This document shows, piece by piece, positions 51,329 through 61,082 of a DNA stretch of 64,000 bases. The first letter of the stretch is position 1. Each line of letters begins with the position of its first letter. The DNA is from JAVXCQ01 sp036659415 (lineage in GTDB: Bacteria > Bacillota > Negativicutes > Acidaminococcales > Acidaminococcaceae), in the NCBI GenBank assembly GCA_036659415.1, contig JAVXCQ010000006.1, positions 1-64,000 on the forward strand, read 5' to 3'. The notes beneath the pieces were generated by a model. It saw only the letters and a program-made list of their open reading frames with translations. It was not told the origin of the DNA and made no database searches. Both the position numbers and the translations under genes were made by a program.

Positions 51329-52363
51329 ATGGTGTTAAATGATAGAAAGAAAAAAATCCTGCAAATTATCATTGAAGATTATATTTCAACAGCTGAACCG
51401 GTTGGTTCGCGCACCATTGCCCGCAAATTTGACCTTGGTTTAAGTCCGGCTACGATTCGCAACGAGATGAGTGACTTAGAGTTATTAGGTTTTTTGGAAC
51501 AGCCACATACTTCTGCGGGGCGTATTCCTTCGGCACAAGCATATCGTTTTTATGTAGATTCTATGATTGAGCCAGGCACGCTGACGGATAATGACCGGGC
51601 TTTGATTGATGGTTGGTATCGGGAAAGAGTACGGAATATTGATGAAATTTTTCAATCGACTGCTAAAATCTTATCTCGTATGACGAAGAATGTTTCGATG
51701 ATTTTGGCTCAACAACAGCTGACCAGTCATTTTAGTTATGTGAAGTTTTTGCCGTTAGACGGCAGGCGCGTAATTTTATGTTTAGTGACTAGCACCGGTA
51801 GTATTGATAATTGTGTGGTTGATGTACCCTTGGGTATGAGCCAAGACGAGATGGATTATCTGGCTACAAGGATAAGTAACAAACTACATGGATTGAGCAT
51901 TGATGAGGTTAATAGTGAATTATTAGCCGACATTCATACGGATCTAGCCACGGACAAAATGTTATTTGCCTCTTTATTAGAAGGCATAGAGCAGATGAGT
52001 TCCAACAAACAGGAACAAAAAGTATTCTTGGGGGGAACCAGGCAGTTGTTAAATCAGCCTGAGTTTCGCGATATGGAAAGAGTCAAAGACTTACTCGGTA
52101 TTTTAGAGGAAGAAAAAGTTTTAAAAGACATTTTACATGCGGGTGAAAGTTCTGGTCTGAGAATTACTATTGGTTCTGAAAATAAATTTACCGGAATCCA
52201 AGATTGTAGCATGGTGCAAGCCACCTATCGCCTTAACGGCAGGGTAGTGGGAACTATGGCGGTTTTAGGACCAACGAGAATGGAATATGGTAAAATTATT
52301 TCTGTCATGGATTATCTGCATCAATATTTGCGGGTAGTTTTTGATAAGAAACAAGATTTTTAG
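51329..52363 (+). CDS. hrcA: Heat-inducible transcription repressor HrcA
   Basis: Repressor of 344 residues. N-terminal winged HTH (DRKKKILQIIIEDYISTAEPVGSRTIARKFDLGLSPATIRNEMSDLE) and the HrcA domain with GAF-like inserted region (KFLPLDGRRVILCLVTSTG; the terminal GPTRMEYGKIISVMDYL). It represses its own operon through the CIRCE element 24 bases upstream. AGGAGGG precedes ATG 51329. It is 20 bases ahead of grpE. Confidence 0.96.
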   Translation: MVLNDRKKKILQIIIEDYISTAEPVGSRTIARKFDLGLSPATIRNEMSDLELLGFLEQPHTSAGRIPSAQAYRFYVDSMIEPGTLTDNDRALIDGWYRERVRNIDEIFQSTAKILSRMTKNVSMILAQQQLTSHFSYVKFLPLDGRRVILCLVTSTGSIDNCVVDVPLGMSQDEMDYLATRISNKLHGLSIDEVNSELLADIHTDLATDKMLFASLLEGIEQMSSNKQEQKVFLGGTRQLLNQPEFRDMERVKDLLGILEEEKVLKDILHAGESSGLRITIGSENKFTGIQDCSMVQATYRLNGRVVGTMAVLGPTRMEYGKIISVMDYLHQYLRVVFDKKQDF

Positions 52364-52383
52364 GTGAGTATAAAGGAGGAAGT

Positions 52384-52956
52384 GTGTTGCAGAAAGACGA
52401 AACCCAGAAACAAACTGAAGAGATAGTGCAAAACGCTCAGGAACAAGTGGAGCAGACAGCCACAGGCAATGAACAAGCCGAGGAAACTGTGGCAGCAGCT
52501 ACCCCGATTTTGGATGAAAAAGAGCAAAAGATTGAGGAATTGCAAAATCGCATCTTAAGATTGCAAGCGGATTTTGATAATTTCCGGCGCCGCACAACCA
52601 AAGAACAAACTCAATTAGCAAGTTTTGTGACAGCTAATGTGGTAGATAAGTTTTTGAAAGTGCTAGATAATTTTGAACGTGCTGAAGCGAGTGTTAACCA
52701 AACTAGCGATGAAGCCAGTATTCGTGTTGGTTTGGAAAAAATTCATCGACAGTTTGAACAGGCTCTCAAAGAGCTGGCGGTGGAAGAAATACCAGCTCAA
52801 GGAGAAATCTTTAACCCGGAATTACACGAAGCGGTAATGCGAGGACAAAATCCTGATTTAGCTGAAGATGCGATTGAAATGGTCTTAGAAAAAGGCTATC
52901 GTTTACATGATAAGGTCATTCGTCATAGTAAAGTTAAAGTAATTAGTAACGATTAA
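52384..52956 (+). CDS. grpE: Nucleotide exchange factor GrpE
   Basis: Protein of 190 residues. An acidic Gln/Glu-rich coiled N-terminus (1-50) is followed by the GrpE core: RLQADFDNFRRRTTKEQ, VVDKFLKVLDNFERAEA and the C-terminal beta domain with HEAVMRG and GYRLHDKVIRHSKVKV. It promotes ADP release from DnaK. GTG 52384 follows AAAGGAGG; the next codon TTG is a possible alternative. A hairpin lies between it and dnaK. Confidence 0.95.
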   Translation: MLQKDETQKQTEEIVQNAQEQVEQTATGNEQAEETVAAATPILDEKEQKIEELQNRILRLQADFDNFRRRTTKEQTQLASFVTANVVDKFLKVLDNFERAEASVNQTSDEASIRVGLEKIHRQFEQALKELAVEEIPAQGEIFNPELHEAVMRGQNPDLAEDAIEMVLEKGYRLHDKVIRHSKVKVISND

Positions 52957-52967
52957 TTTATTCACCA

Positions 52968-52992
52968 AGCAGTTTATTTTCGATAAACTGCT
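52968..52992 (+). other. Intercistronic hairpin between grpE and dnaK
   Basis: AGCAGTTTAT (52968-52977), loop TTTCG, exact complement (52983-52992), followed by AAAAATAT and not T. It is not a terminator; an RNA-processing or 5'-stabilising stem for the dnaK message is possible. Confidence 0.6.
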
Positions 52993-53027
52993 AAAAATAT
53001 AAATGTTTATTCAAGGAGGAATATAAA

Positions 53028-54857
53028 ATGTCTAAAGTAATTGGTATTGACTTAGGTACTACGAACTCAGTTGTAGCTGTAATGGAAGGTGGAGAACCAA
53101 CCGTAATCTCCACACAAGAAGGTGGACGCTTAACTCCGTCCGTTGTTGGGTTTTCTAAATCCGGTGAACGTCTGGTGGGACAATTAGCAAAACGTCAGGC
53201 TATTTCTAATCCTGACCGTACTGTTAGCTCCATTAAACGTCATATGGGGACTGATTTTAAGGTAACAATTGATGATAAGAAATATTCACCGGAAGAAATT
53301 TCCGCAATGATTTTGCAAAAATTAAAAGAAGATGCCGAAAAATATTTGGGCGAGAAAGTAACTCAAGCGGTTATTACTGTGCCTGCTTATTTTAGCGACA
53401 GCCAACGTCAAGCAACTAAAGATGCCGGCAAAATTGCTGGTTTGGAAGTTTTGCGTATTATTAATGAACCTACGGCAGCAGCTCTAGCTTATGGTATTGA
53501 TAAAACTAATGACCATACCGTACTTGTTTATGACTTGGGTGGCGGAACTTTCGACGTTTCCATTTTGGAAATGGGCGATGGTGTGTTTGAAGTAAAAGCA
53601 ACTAATGGTGATACGCATCTTGGTGGCGATGACTTTGATGAGCGCATCATGAAATGGATGATTGAAGAATTCAAAAAAGAAACCGGTATTGATCTGTCTG
53701 GCGATCGAATGGCTGTACAACGTCTACGTGAGGCGGCTGAAAAAGCTAAAATCGAATTGTCTGGCGTTTTGACTACCAATATTAATTTACCGTTTATTTC
53801 TGCCGGTGCTGAAGGTCCACAACATTTGGATATGAATCTTACCCGGGCTAAATTTGATGAATTGACTGCTGATTTTGTGGAAAGAAGTATGGTTCCTACC
53901 CGTAAAGCTTTGGCTGATGCTGGTCTATCCACTTCTGACATTGAAAAAGTTATTATGGTCGGTGGTTCTTCCCGTATTCCGGCTGTACAAGATGCCATTA
54001 AGAAATTCTTGGGCAAAGACCCACATCATGGTATTAACCCAGATGAATGTGTAGCAGTTGGTGCTGCCATTCAAGCAGGTGTTTTGTCTGGTGATGTCAA
54101 AGACGTTTTACTTCTAGATGTTACTCCGTTATCTCTAGGTATTGAAACCTTGGGTGGCGTTTTCACAAAAATCATTGAGCGTAATACTACTATTCCAACT
54201 TCTCGCAAACAAGTATTTTCAACGGCGGCGGATAACCAACCGGCTGTTGATATTCATGTTCTACAAGGTGAACGTGAAATGGCTGCGGACAACAAAACTT
54301 TGGGACGCTTTGAACTAGGCGGTATTCCTGCTGCTCAACGTGGTGTGCCAAAAATTGAAGTAGCTTTTGACATTGATGCCAACGGTATCGTTAATGTTAG
54401 TGCCAAAGATCTTGGTACAGGCAAAGAGCAAAAAATTACGATTACTTCTTCTGGCACTTTGAACAAAGACGAAGTAGAAAGAATGGTTAAAGAAGCAGAA
54501 GCTAATGCTGAAGTTGATAAACAACGTAAAGAAAGTATTGAAACACGCAACCAAGCCGATTCGCTCTGCTATCAAGCTGAAAAAACCATTAAAGACATGG
54601 AAGGCAAAGGTAGCGAAGAATTAGTGAAAAAGGTTGAAGATGCACTAGCGGTGTTAAAAGAAACACTTAAAGGCGAAGATATGGAAAAAATCAAAACTGA
54701 TACAGAAGCTTTGACGAAACCATTGTACGAATTATCGGCTGAATTGTACAAACAAACTGAAGCTGCTAAAGGTGCTGAAGGTGCTACTGGCGAAGCTGGC
54801 AAGAAACCTGAAGACGATGTAGTGGATGCAGAAGTAGTCGATGAGGACAAAAAATAA
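53028..54857 (+). CDS. dnaK: Chaperone DnaK (Hsp70)
   Basis: Chaperone of 609 residues. ATPase motifs: [14 protein letters not shown] at the N-terminus, [21 protein letters not shown] and [12 protein letters not shown]. The substrate domain begins [19 protein letters not shown]. The C-terminal tail is Gly/Ala/Asp rich and ends [10 protein letters not shown]. Length is usual for Firmicute DnaK (short, lacking the 24-residue insert of proteobacteria). Strong AAGGAGG precedes ATG 53028. Codons are better optimised than in neighbours, as expected for an abundant protein. Confidence 0.98.
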   Translation: MSKVIGIDLGTTNSVVAVMEGGEPTVISTQEGGRLTPSVVGFSKSGERLVGQLAKRQAISNPDRTVSSIKRHMGTDFKVTIDDKKYSPEEISAMILQKLKEDAEKYLGEKVTQAVITVPAYFSDSQRQATKDAGKIAGLEVLRIINEPTAAALAYGIDKTNDHTVLVYDLGGGTFDVSILEMGDGVFEVKATNGDTHLGGDDFDERIMKWMIEEFKKETGIDLSGDRMAVQRLREAAEKAKIELSGVLTTNINLPFISAGAEGPQHLDMNLTRAKFDELTADFVERSMVPTRKALADAGLSTSDIEKVIMVGGSSRIPAVQDAIKKFLGKDPHHGINPDECVAVGAAIQAGVLSGDVKDVLLLDVTPLSLGIETLGGVFTKIIERNTTIPTSRKQVFSTAADNQPAVDIHVLQGEREMAADNKTLGRFELGGIPAAQRGVPKIEVAFDIDANGIVNVSAKDLGTGKEQKITITSSGTLNKDEVERMVKEAEANAEVDKQRKESIETRNQADSLCYQAEKTIKDMEGKGSEELVKKVEDALAVLKETLKGEDMEKIKTDTEALTKPLYELSAELYKQTEAAKGAEGATGEAGKKPEDDVVDAEVVDEDKK

Positions 54858-54879
54858 TTAGCTTTGGGAGGCATTTTCT

Positions 54880-56025
54880 GTGAGCAAAAGAGATTTTTAC
54901 GACGTGCTAGGTGTAGCTAAAACAGCCACCGCGGACGAGTTAAAAAAAGCATATCGCAAACTGGCGCGTCAGTATCATCCTGATGTGAACAAAGATAATC
55001 CGGAAGCTGCCGAGAAATTCAAAGAATGTTCTGAAGCATATAGCGTTTTATCTGATGAGCAAAAACGTGCGCAATACGACCAATACGGTCACGCTGCCTT
55101 CGAAAACGGAGGCGGCGGTGCCGGTGGTTTTGGTGGTTTCAATGGGTTTGGCGGTGGCGGCGGTCAAGGTATGGATGATATCTTTGATATGTTCTTTGGC
55201 GGTCAAGGTCGTGGTGGACGAAGAAAAAGTAACGGACCACAACGTGGAGCTGATTTGCGACTGGACTTAGAAATTAGTTTTGAAGAAGCTGCTTTTGGTG
55301 TAGAAAAAGAGGTTAGCATAAATCGTGAAGAAGAATGCGACGTTTGTCATGGTAATGGCGCCGAACCTGGTAGTAGTGTAGAAACTTGCCCTGATTGTCA
55401 GGGCTCCGGTGAAGTACAGTTTGCGCAAAATACAATGTTTGGGCAAATGATGAATGTGCGTCCGTGTTCTCGCTGTCACGGTACAGGTAAAATCGTGAAA
55501 AAGCCGTGTAAGAGTTGTAATGGTAATGGTCGCGTAAAGAAAAATAAAAAACTAACCGTTAAAATTCCGGCTGGAGTTGACAATGAGTCACGTTTGCGCG
55601 TTACCAATGAAGGTGAAGCAGGGCTACGTGGTGGCGGTAAGGGAGATATGTATGTGTACATTTATGTACGCCCACATAAATTCTTTGAACGAGATGGTAC
55701 TACTGTTGCCTGTGAAATCCCGATTAATATTGTGCAAGCAACGTTAGGCGCAGAGATTAAGGTGCCGACATTGGACGGACAAGTAACGATGAAAGTACCG
55801 GCTGGTACGCAACCAGGTAAAATGATGCGACTTAAAAACAAGGGCATTGCTAGCTTGCGTACAGGTGTACGCGGCGACCAATTAGTCCGCATCAAAGTCG
55901 TTGTACCGACAAAGTTGAATGAGAAACAAAAACGTGCCCTCACGGAATTCGCTGAAATCAGCGGCGACAATATCAATCCAGAGGAAAAAAGCTTTTTGAA
56001 TAAAATCGCTGATTTATTTAAATAA
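54880..56025 (+). CDS. dnaJ: Chaperone DnaJ (Hsp40)
   Basis: Co-chaperone of 381 residues. J-domain (5-70) with HPD in YHPDVNK, Gly/Phe-rich linker (about 75-120), four zinc-finger repeats [24 protein letters not shown] and CKSCNGNG, then the C-terminal peptide-binding domains. It delivers substrates to DnaK and stimulates its ATPase. GTG 54880 follows TTGGGAGG, 22 bases after dnaK. Confidence 0.97.
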   Translation: MSKRDFYDVLGVAKTATADELKKAYRKLARQYHPDVNKDNPEAAEKFKECSEAYSVLSDEQKRAQYDQYGHAAFENGGGGAGGFGGFNGFGGGGGQGMDDIFDMFFGGQGRGGRRKSNGPQRGADLRLDLEISFEEAAFGVEKEVSINREEECDVCHGNGAEPGSSVETCPDCQGSGEVQFAQNTMFGQMMNVRPCSRCHGTGKIVKKPCKSCNGNGRVKKNKKLTVKIPAGVDNESRLRVTNEGEAGLRGGGKGDMYVYIYVRPHKFFERDGTTVACEIPINIVQATLGAEIKVPTLDGQVTMKVPAGTQPGKMMRLKNKGIASLRTGVRGDQLVRIKVVVPTKLNEKQKRALTEFAEISGDNINPEEKSFLNKIADLFK

Positions 56026-56068
56026 GCGTGCGATAGTTCCAAGCCTAACATGACGGGAGCGACAATAG

Positions 56069-57004
56069 ATGCGATGGATTGAAGTTAGCATTCAAACAAC
56101 ACACGAAGCTACAGAAGCGGTAGCAGATATTTTTCATTCCTTGGGAGCAGGTGGGGTCGTGATTGAAGACCCTGAACTCTTAAATAATTTACGCAATTCC
56201 AATACGTGGGAGCTCTGCGGAATTCCGGAACAAAAAAATCCGGAGATTGTGGTGGTAACGGCATATTTTCCTGATGACGATACCTTAAGGCAACGCTTAA
56301 ACACGGTGGAAACTGAAATGCAAGCGATTGAACAGCGGATTGGCGTCTGTCGTTTTGGTAATACACGTTTTAGAAATGTATCAGAGCACGATTGGGCTAA
56401 CGAGTGGAAGCAATATTTTCATGTTACACGCATTGGTGAACAGCTAGTTATTAAACCAACCTGGGAAGATTACGTGGCCTTGCCGCAAGATAAAGTTATT
56501 GAAATTGACCCAGGAATGGCTTTTGGAACAGGCACTCATCATACAACCTGTATGTGTATGTGTCGGTTAGAAAAAGTTATTAATAAAGAAGCCACTGTTT
56601 TTGATGTAGGCACCGGTAGCGGTATTTTAGCAATTGCAGCAGCACTTTTAGGTGCTAAAACCGTGAAAGCGGTCGATATTGACGGTACTGCTGTGCGGGT
56701 GGCGACGGAAAATGTGGCTCTTAATCACCTTACAGGACGCATTGACGTGAAAAAAGGCGATCTCTTGCATGGTACTGAAGGGCAAGCAGATGTGATTATT
56801 GCAAATATTATTGCTGATATCATTATCCTGTTATTGCCTGAGGTTCTGCCTAAATTAAAACCAGGTGGTGTTTTCTTAGCTAGCGGAATTATTGTTGACC
56901 GGGCCGCAGAGGTAACACAGGCGGCTCGTGAAAACGGTTTAACTGTGGAAGCGATAGATACTCAAGGTGGTTGGGTAGTTATGCAGATGCGTAAGGAGGA
57001 ATAG
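56069..57004 (+). CDS. prmA: Ribosomal protein L11 methyltransferase
   Basis: SAM-dependent enzyme of 311 residues that methylates L11. The SAM site is IDPGMAFGTGTHHTTCMCM and VFDVGTGSGILAIAAALLGA; the NANIIADIIILLLPEV region (here IIANIIADII) is the NPPF-like substrate motif. N-terminal binding domain begins MRWIEVSIQTTHEATEAVADIF. Position after dnaJ and before rsmE is the standard Firmicute order. Confidence 0.95.
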   Translation: MRWIEVSIQTTHEATEAVADIFHSLGAGGVVIEDPELLNNLRNSNTWELCGIPEQKNPEIVVVTAYFPDDDTLRQRLNTVETEMQAIEQRIGVCRFGNTRFRNVSEHDWANEWKQYFHVTRIGEQLVIKPTWEDYVALPQDKVIEIDPGMAFGTGTHHTTCMCMCRLEKVINKEATVFDVGTGSGILAIAAALLGAKTVKAVDIDGTAVRVATENVALNHLTGRIDVKKGDLLHGTEGQADVIIANIIADIIILLLPEVLPKLKPGGVFLASGIIVDRAAEVTQAARENGLTVEAIDTQGGWVVMQMRKEE

Positions 57005-57006
57005 GT

Positions 57007-57741
57007 GTGCATCGTTTTTTTGTGCCGACACCGTTTGCTGAAAAAATGCAAATTGTAGGGATGGATGCCCACCATATTTGTAAGGTCTTGCGGATGCAAA
57101 GCGGACAACACTTGCAACTTGTGAGCAGCGATGGCGTTACTGCCTTAATGGAAATTGAATCAGTAACTGCCAGCGCTGCTTTTGTGCGGTTTGTTAGCTA
57201 CCTTGCAAGTAGCAGTGAACCGGCTGTTAAGCTTGTTCTGGCACAAGGGTTAGCCAAGGGCGAGAAGATGGATTTTGTTGTGCAAAAAGCGGTAGAAATC
57301 GGTGTTAGTCGGATTATTCCGCTGGCACTGGAATATTCAGTGGTGCAACTAGATGCGGCGAAAGCCGAGAAGAAAGTAGCTAGGTGGCAAAAAATTGCCG
57401 CCGAAGCAGCTAAACAATGCAAGCGTGACATAGTCCCACTAGTGGAGCCGGTTATAAATTTGCGAGAACTTTTAGCAAAAGAACACGCTACTTTGCGGCT
57501 TTTAGCTTCGGAAAGTGAGCAGCAAGTAGGGCTTAAACAAGTCTTGCAAAGTGGGGGCAAGACGGACGAGATTTTGTTAATCGTGGGACCGGAGGGCGGT
57601 ATTGCCCCAGCAGAATTAAAACTTGCCGAAGACAGTGGCGTATATGCCATTAGTTTGGGCAAGAGAATTTTGCGGACAGAAACCGCAGGGCTAGTAGCGG
57701 CGGCCGCTATTTTTTATGAAACCGGTGATTTAGGAGGCTAA
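57007..57741 (+). CDS. rsmE: 16S rRNA m3U1498 methyltransferase
   Basis: Enzyme of 244 residues of the SPOUT/RsmE family that methylates U1498 of 16S rRNA. N-terminal PUA-like domain (DAHHICKVLRMQSGQHL) and C-terminal knot with LAQGLAKGEKMDFVVQKAVEIGVSRIIPL, IVGPEGGIAPAEL and LGKRILRTETAGLVAAA. GTG 57007 starts two bases after the prmA stop, with AAGGAGGA upstream. The next gene follows after three bases. Confidence 0.95.
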   Translation: MHRFFVPTPFAEKMQIVGMDAHHICKVLRMQSGQHLQLVSSDGVTALMEIESVTASAAFVRFVSYLASSSEPAVKLVLAQGLAKGEKMDFVVQKAVEIGVSRIIPLALEYSVVQLDAAKAEKKVARWQKIAAEAAKQCKRDIVPLVEPVINLRELLAKEHATLRLLASESEQQVGLKQVLQSGGKTDEILLIVGPEGGIAPAELKLAEDSGVYAISLGKRILRTETAGLVAAAAIFYETGDLGG

Positions 57742-57744
57742 GCA

Positions 57745-59049
57745 ATGAAAAAAATAGCTTTCTCCACTTTAGGATGTAAAGTTAATCAAGCAGATACTGC
57801 TAGCATGGAAAAGCTTTTTCGACAGGCAGGTTATGAACTTGTGGCTTTTAATGTAAAAGCTGACATTTATCTTATTAATACTTGTGTTGTTACCAATATG
57901 GGACAAAAAAAATCACGTCAGGTTATTCATCGAGCAGTGCGGCAAAACCCAGAAGCCTTAATTGTGGTGACCGGTTGCTATCCACAAACAGCGGCAGATG
58001 AAGTCAAAGCTATTAGTGGTGTGGATTTAATTATTGGTAATCAAGACCGGGCGCAGTTAGTGACCTTGGTGGAAAAAGCCTTGATGGAACGCCGAGGAAG
58101 TACCATGGACGGCGTACACCAATTAACCGCTCAAACTGCTTTCGAAGAATTGCCGGCAGATGAAGCTACGGATAAAACTCGCGCCTTCTTAAAAATTCAA
58201 GAAGGTTGCAATCAATATTGTACCTATTGCATTATTCCTTATGCACGGGGACCTTTGCGTTCTCGCAGTTTGACCAATATTAAGACCGAAGTGACAAGAC
58301 TCGTCGCCGCTGGGTTTAAGGAAATAGTGTTAATCGGTATTCATTTGGGAGCTTATGGGCAGGAAACTGCTGGTGGCGCTACACTCACAGCTGCCGTTAA
58401 AACCGTTTTGGCGGTGCCAGGGGTAGAACGCTTGCGTCTGGGCTCTTTGGAGTCTGTAGAGGTAGCTGACGAGCTACTAGAGGTCATGCTGGCAGATGAA
58501 CGTGTTTGCAGACAACTGCATTTACCGTTGCAAGCTGGTTGCGATGAGATTTTGCAGCTAATGCATCGACCTTATGATACGGCTAAGTTTAGCAAGCTTT
58601 TGCAAAAAATTAGGCAAACCATTCCGGAGATTGCCATTACCACGGATATTATTGTGGGTTTTCCGGGAGAAACAGCCGAGCATTTTGCTGCTACTAAGGT
58701 TTTTGCTACGCAATGTCAATTTAGCAAAATTCACATTTTCCCCTTTTCACCTCGTCAAGGCACTCCGGCAGCTAGCTACGCAGGGGTGGTTCCGGAAAAC
58801 TTGAAGCAGGAGCGGGCAACGCAACTCGCAGCAGTTGATGCCAATGCTCATGCGGCCTTTTGTCAAACGTTAGTGGGACACAAGGTGCAGGTTTTATTTG
58901 AGCAAGCAGTTGCGCCTAACTTGGTGGAAGGTTTAAGCAGTAATTATATCCGTGTTTTCGCTCCTGGGGCTGCTAGTCTTAACGGACAAATTAGGACAGT
59001 CGCAGTACAAAAAGTTTATCAAGATGGAGTTTATGGGGAAATCCAATAA
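57745..59049 (+). CDS. mtaB: tRNA (t6A37) methylthiotransferase MtaB
   Basis: Radical SAM enzyme of 434 residues that adds a methylthio group to t6A37 of ANN-reading tRNAs. The N-terminal MTTase domain has STLGCKVNQADT, INTCVVTN and VTGCYPQ (three cysteines for the second cluster). The radical SAM site is CNQYCTYC (about 154-161). A TRAM-like C-terminus completes it. The absence of a B12-domain and the LGCKVNQ signature assign it to MtaB rather than MiaB or RimO. Confidence 0.95.
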   Translation: MKKIAFSTLGCKVNQADTASMEKLFRQAGYELVAFNVKADIYLINTCVVTNMGQKKSRQVIHRAVRQNPEALIVVTGCYPQTAADEVKAISGVDLIIGNQDRAQLVTLVEKALMERRGSTMDGVHQLTAQTAFEELPADEATDKTRAFLKIQEGCNQYCTYCIIPYARGPLRSRSLTNIKTEVTRLVAAGFKEIVLIGIHLGAYGQETAGGATLTAAVKTVLAVPGVERLRLGSLESVEVADELLEVMLADERVCRQLHLPLQAGCDEILQLMHRPYDTAKFSKLLQKIRQTIPEIAITTDIIVGFPGETAEHFAATKVFATQCQFSKIHIFPFSPRQGTPAASYAGVVPENLKQERATQLAAVDANAHAAFCQTLVGHKVQVLFEQAVAPNLVEGLSSNYIRVFAPGAASLNGQIRTVAVQKVYQDGVYGEIQ

Positions 59050-59131
59050 AATTTCAACGAAACTTCACTTTATAAAGCAGGATTTAGTAGGGACTTAGCG
59101 AATTTTTTAAGATAAGAGAGGGGGGAGAAGA

Positions 59132-59467
59132 ATGTCTGATTGTATTTTTTGCAAAATTATTGCCGGAGAGATTCCATCTACAAAGCTGTATGAAGATGAC
59201 AAGATGCTTGTTATTAACGATGTGGCCCCCGGTGCACCGGTACACGTCTTATTAATTCCCAAAGTGCATACGCAAAATATTGTGACGGCTGATAGTGAAC
59301 TGGTTGCGCATATTATGGGTAAGCTTGGGCTGCTCGCGCAGTTGCTAGGCGTAGAGAAAAAAGGTTTCCGTGTAGTCATTAATACCGGCGTGGATGGTGG
59401 ACAGAGTGTTGAACATTTACACTTTCATTTATTAGGCGGAAAAGAACTGGGCTGGCCGCCTTGTTAG
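59132..59467 (+). CDS. HIT-family nucleotide hydrolase (HinT-like)
   Basis: Protein of 111 residues. The N-terminal zinc-type CIFCKIIAGEIPS, central VLLIPKVH, and the histidine triad HLHFHLLGG near residue 98 place it in the HinT/PKCI branch. Such enzymes cleave nucleoside phosphoramidates such as lysyl- or other aminoacyl-AMP. AGGGGGGAGAAG precedes ATG 59132. It follows mtaB by 82 bases, in the same direction. Confidence 0.93.
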   Translation: MSDCIFCKIIAGEIPSTKLYEDDKMLVINDVAPGAPVHVLLIPKVHTQNIVTADSELVAHIMGKLGLLAQLLGVEKKGFRVVINTGVDGGQSVEHLHFHLLGGKELGWPPC

Positions 59468-59471
59468 TCAC

Positions 59472-59501
59472 TTGACAGCGACCGCCTGCTTGAAGTATAA
59501 T
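59472..59501 (+). promoter_or_regulatory. Promoter of rpsU-yqeY
   Basis: TTGACA (59472-59477), 18-base spacer, TATAAT (59496-59501). Confidence 0.85.
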
Positions 59502-59561
59502 AATACGGTGTAATGACTATATACACTTCCCTAAAGGTCGTTGTGGAGGGAGGGAGAACAG

Positions 59562-59738
59562 ATGACAGAAGTCAAAGTTGGCAAAAGCGAAACGCTTGAT
59601 AGCGCACTTCGCCGCTTTAAAAGAGCTACCCAAAAAGCTGGGGTTCTTTCCGAGGTTAGAAAACGCGAACATTACGAGAAACCTAGCGTTAAACGTAAGA
59701 AAAAATCCGAGGCTGCAAGAAAGCGCAAAACCAGATAA
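59562..59738 (+). CDS. rpsU: 30S ribosomal protein S21
   Basis: Basic protein of 58 residues of the small subunit, involved in translation initiation. [40 protein letters not shown] is diagnostic, followed by a Lys/Arg tail. ATG 59562 is the start; the frame is open further up (59541) but that includes the RBS. It has its own promoter and sits 14 bases ahead of yqeY. Confidence 0.95.
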   Translation: MTEVKVGKSETLDSALRRFKRATQKAGVLSEVRKREHYEKPSVKRKKKSEAARKRKTR

Positions 59739-59752
59739 TTGGGGGCGTCTGT

Positions 59753-60202
59753 ATGTCTATTAAAGACCTTTTGACAGAAGATATGAAAAAAGCGATGAAA
59801 GACAGAGAAAGCGGTAAGTTACGCCTAAGCGTCATTCGTATGGTTCGTTCTAGCATTAAAAACATCGAAATCAATGACAAAAAAGAACTGAATGATGATG
59901 AAGTTCTGACTGTGTTGATGAAAGAGGTTAAAATGCGTCAAGATTCTTTGGAGGAATTCACCAAAGCTAATCGTGGCGAGCTGGTAGAACAAGCAAAACA
60001 GGAAATAGATATTCTCAAAACATATCTGCCTGAGCCGCTTACTGATGAAGAATTAAAAACTTTGGTAGAAGCAGCAATTGCTGAAGTTGGCGCTACCTGT
60101 GCGAAAGATATGGGTAAAGTCATGACTGCAGTTATGCTAAAAGCCAAAGGCCGTGCAGACGGCAAGCGAATCAATGTGTTGGTTCGTGGTTTATTAAAGT
60201 AA
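59753..60202 (+). CDS. yqeY: GatB/YqeY-domain protein
   Basis: Protein of 149 residues consisting of the YqeY domain (LLTEDMKKAMKDRESGKLRLSVIRMVRSSIKN; LPEPLTDEELKTLVEAAIAE; DMGKVMTAVMLKAKGRADGKRIN). The domain is the tRNA-contacting tail of GatB in another context; the free protein is presumed to bind tRNA. It is always near rpsU in Firmicutes. The ribosome site GGGGGCG is acceptable. A terminator follows. Confidence 0.93.
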   Translation: MSIKDLLTEDMKKAMKDRESGKLRLSVIRMVRSSIKNIEINDKKELNDDEVLTVLMKEVKMRQDSLEEFTKANRGELVEQAKQEIDILKTYLPEPLTDEELKTLVEAAIAEVGATCAKDMGKVMTAVMLKAKGRADGKRINVLVRGLLK

Positions 60203-60211
60203 TAACATGAT

Positions 60212-60240
60212 GGGGGGGTATTCGTTACCCTCCTTTTTTG
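60212..60240 (+). terminator. Terminator after yqeY
   Basis: GGGGGGTA pairs with TTACCCTCC across loop TTCG, followed by TTTTTT. Confidence 0.8.
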
Positions 60241-60250
60241 TTGGCAAAAT

Positions 60251-60279
60251 TTGCGAAAAAGACCATATCCTAGTATAAT
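60251..60279 (+). promoter_or_regulatory. Promoter of nfeD-floA unit
   Basis: TTGCGA (60251-60256), 17-base spacer, TATAAT (60274-60279). Confidence 0.75.
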
Positions 60280-60308
60280 GGTTATAATAATAAGCGGAGG
60301 TACAGGTT

Positions 60309-61052
60309 ATGCAACGAAAACTTTTTTTCATGCTTCTTATGTTAGTTAGCCTGCCGCTCTTTAATGTGGAGGCAGCAAGGGTTACCCCTATGGATCTGTA
60401 TCCTAGCCAGGTAGATTTATGGAGCAGTATTTTTTTATTGCCTCAGGTTAAAGCTGTTCTGCTGACGATTATTATCTTGGGAATTTTGGCAGAAATCAAA
60501 ACCGCCGGCACCGGTATTGCCGGAAGTATTGCTGTGGTGTGCGCCGTGGCCCTTTTCGGAATTAATTTTATGAGCGGCAATGGCGGTTGGCAGGAAATTT
60601 TGCTTTTTGTTGTAGGGTTAGGCTTGTTAGTGTTAGAAGTTTTTATTCCAGGGTTTGGGGTGTTTGGCATTATCGGTATGCTTAGTTTATTGGGGAGCTT
60701 TTATTATCTCCTGGGCGGCAATGCGGCGGCACTTAATTGGCTAGCTGTAAGCCTCGTGGCGGCCATTGGAATTTTTGCCCTGTTGGTGAAATATTTACCT
60801 TCTAATCCGGCTTGGAATTTGGTGGTGTTAAAAGAAAGACAAATGCTCAAGGAAGGCCTGGGTACTCCGGATTTTTCTGCTTATTTAGGTGCTAGCGGAA
60901 TAACTGTAACCGTCCTACGGCCGTCAGGAATCGCTCTCGTAGAGGGCAAACGACTGGACGTAATCACCAGTGGAGAATATATTGCGACTGGTACTAGCGT
61001 CAAGGTGGTCAAAATAGAGGGCAATAAAATCTTTGTCAGCATACAACAATAG
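60309..61052 (+). CDS. Short NfeD-like membrane protein
   Basis: Protein of 247 residues with a signal-like N-terminus (1-23), three to four membrane helices (AVLLTIIILGILAEIKT, IAGSIAVVCAVALFGI, ILLFVVGLGLLVLEVFIPGFGVFGIIGMLSLLG) and a C-terminal OB-fold NfeD domain (SAYLGASGITVTVLRPSGIALVEGKRLDVITSGEYI). The serine-protease part of long NfeD/YqeZ proteins is absent. Partner of the flotillin encoded 30 bases downstream, as in YqeZ-YqfA. Membrane domain organisation is the assumed role. Confidence 0.88.
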   Translation: MQRKLFFMLLMLVSLPLFNVEAARVTPMDLYPSQVDLWSSIFLLPQVKAVLLTIIILGILAEIKTAGTGIAGSIAVVCAVALFGINFMSGNGGWQEILLFVVGLGLLVLEVFIPGFGVFGIIGMLSLLGSFYYLLGGNAAALNWLAVSLVAAIGIFALLVKYLPSNPAWNLVVLKERQMLKEGLGTPDFSAYLGASGITVTVLRPSGIALVEGKRLDVITSGEYIATGTSVKVVKIEGNKIFVSIQQ

Positions 61053-61082
61053 AGGTTGTTAGCATAAAAAGGAGATGAAACT

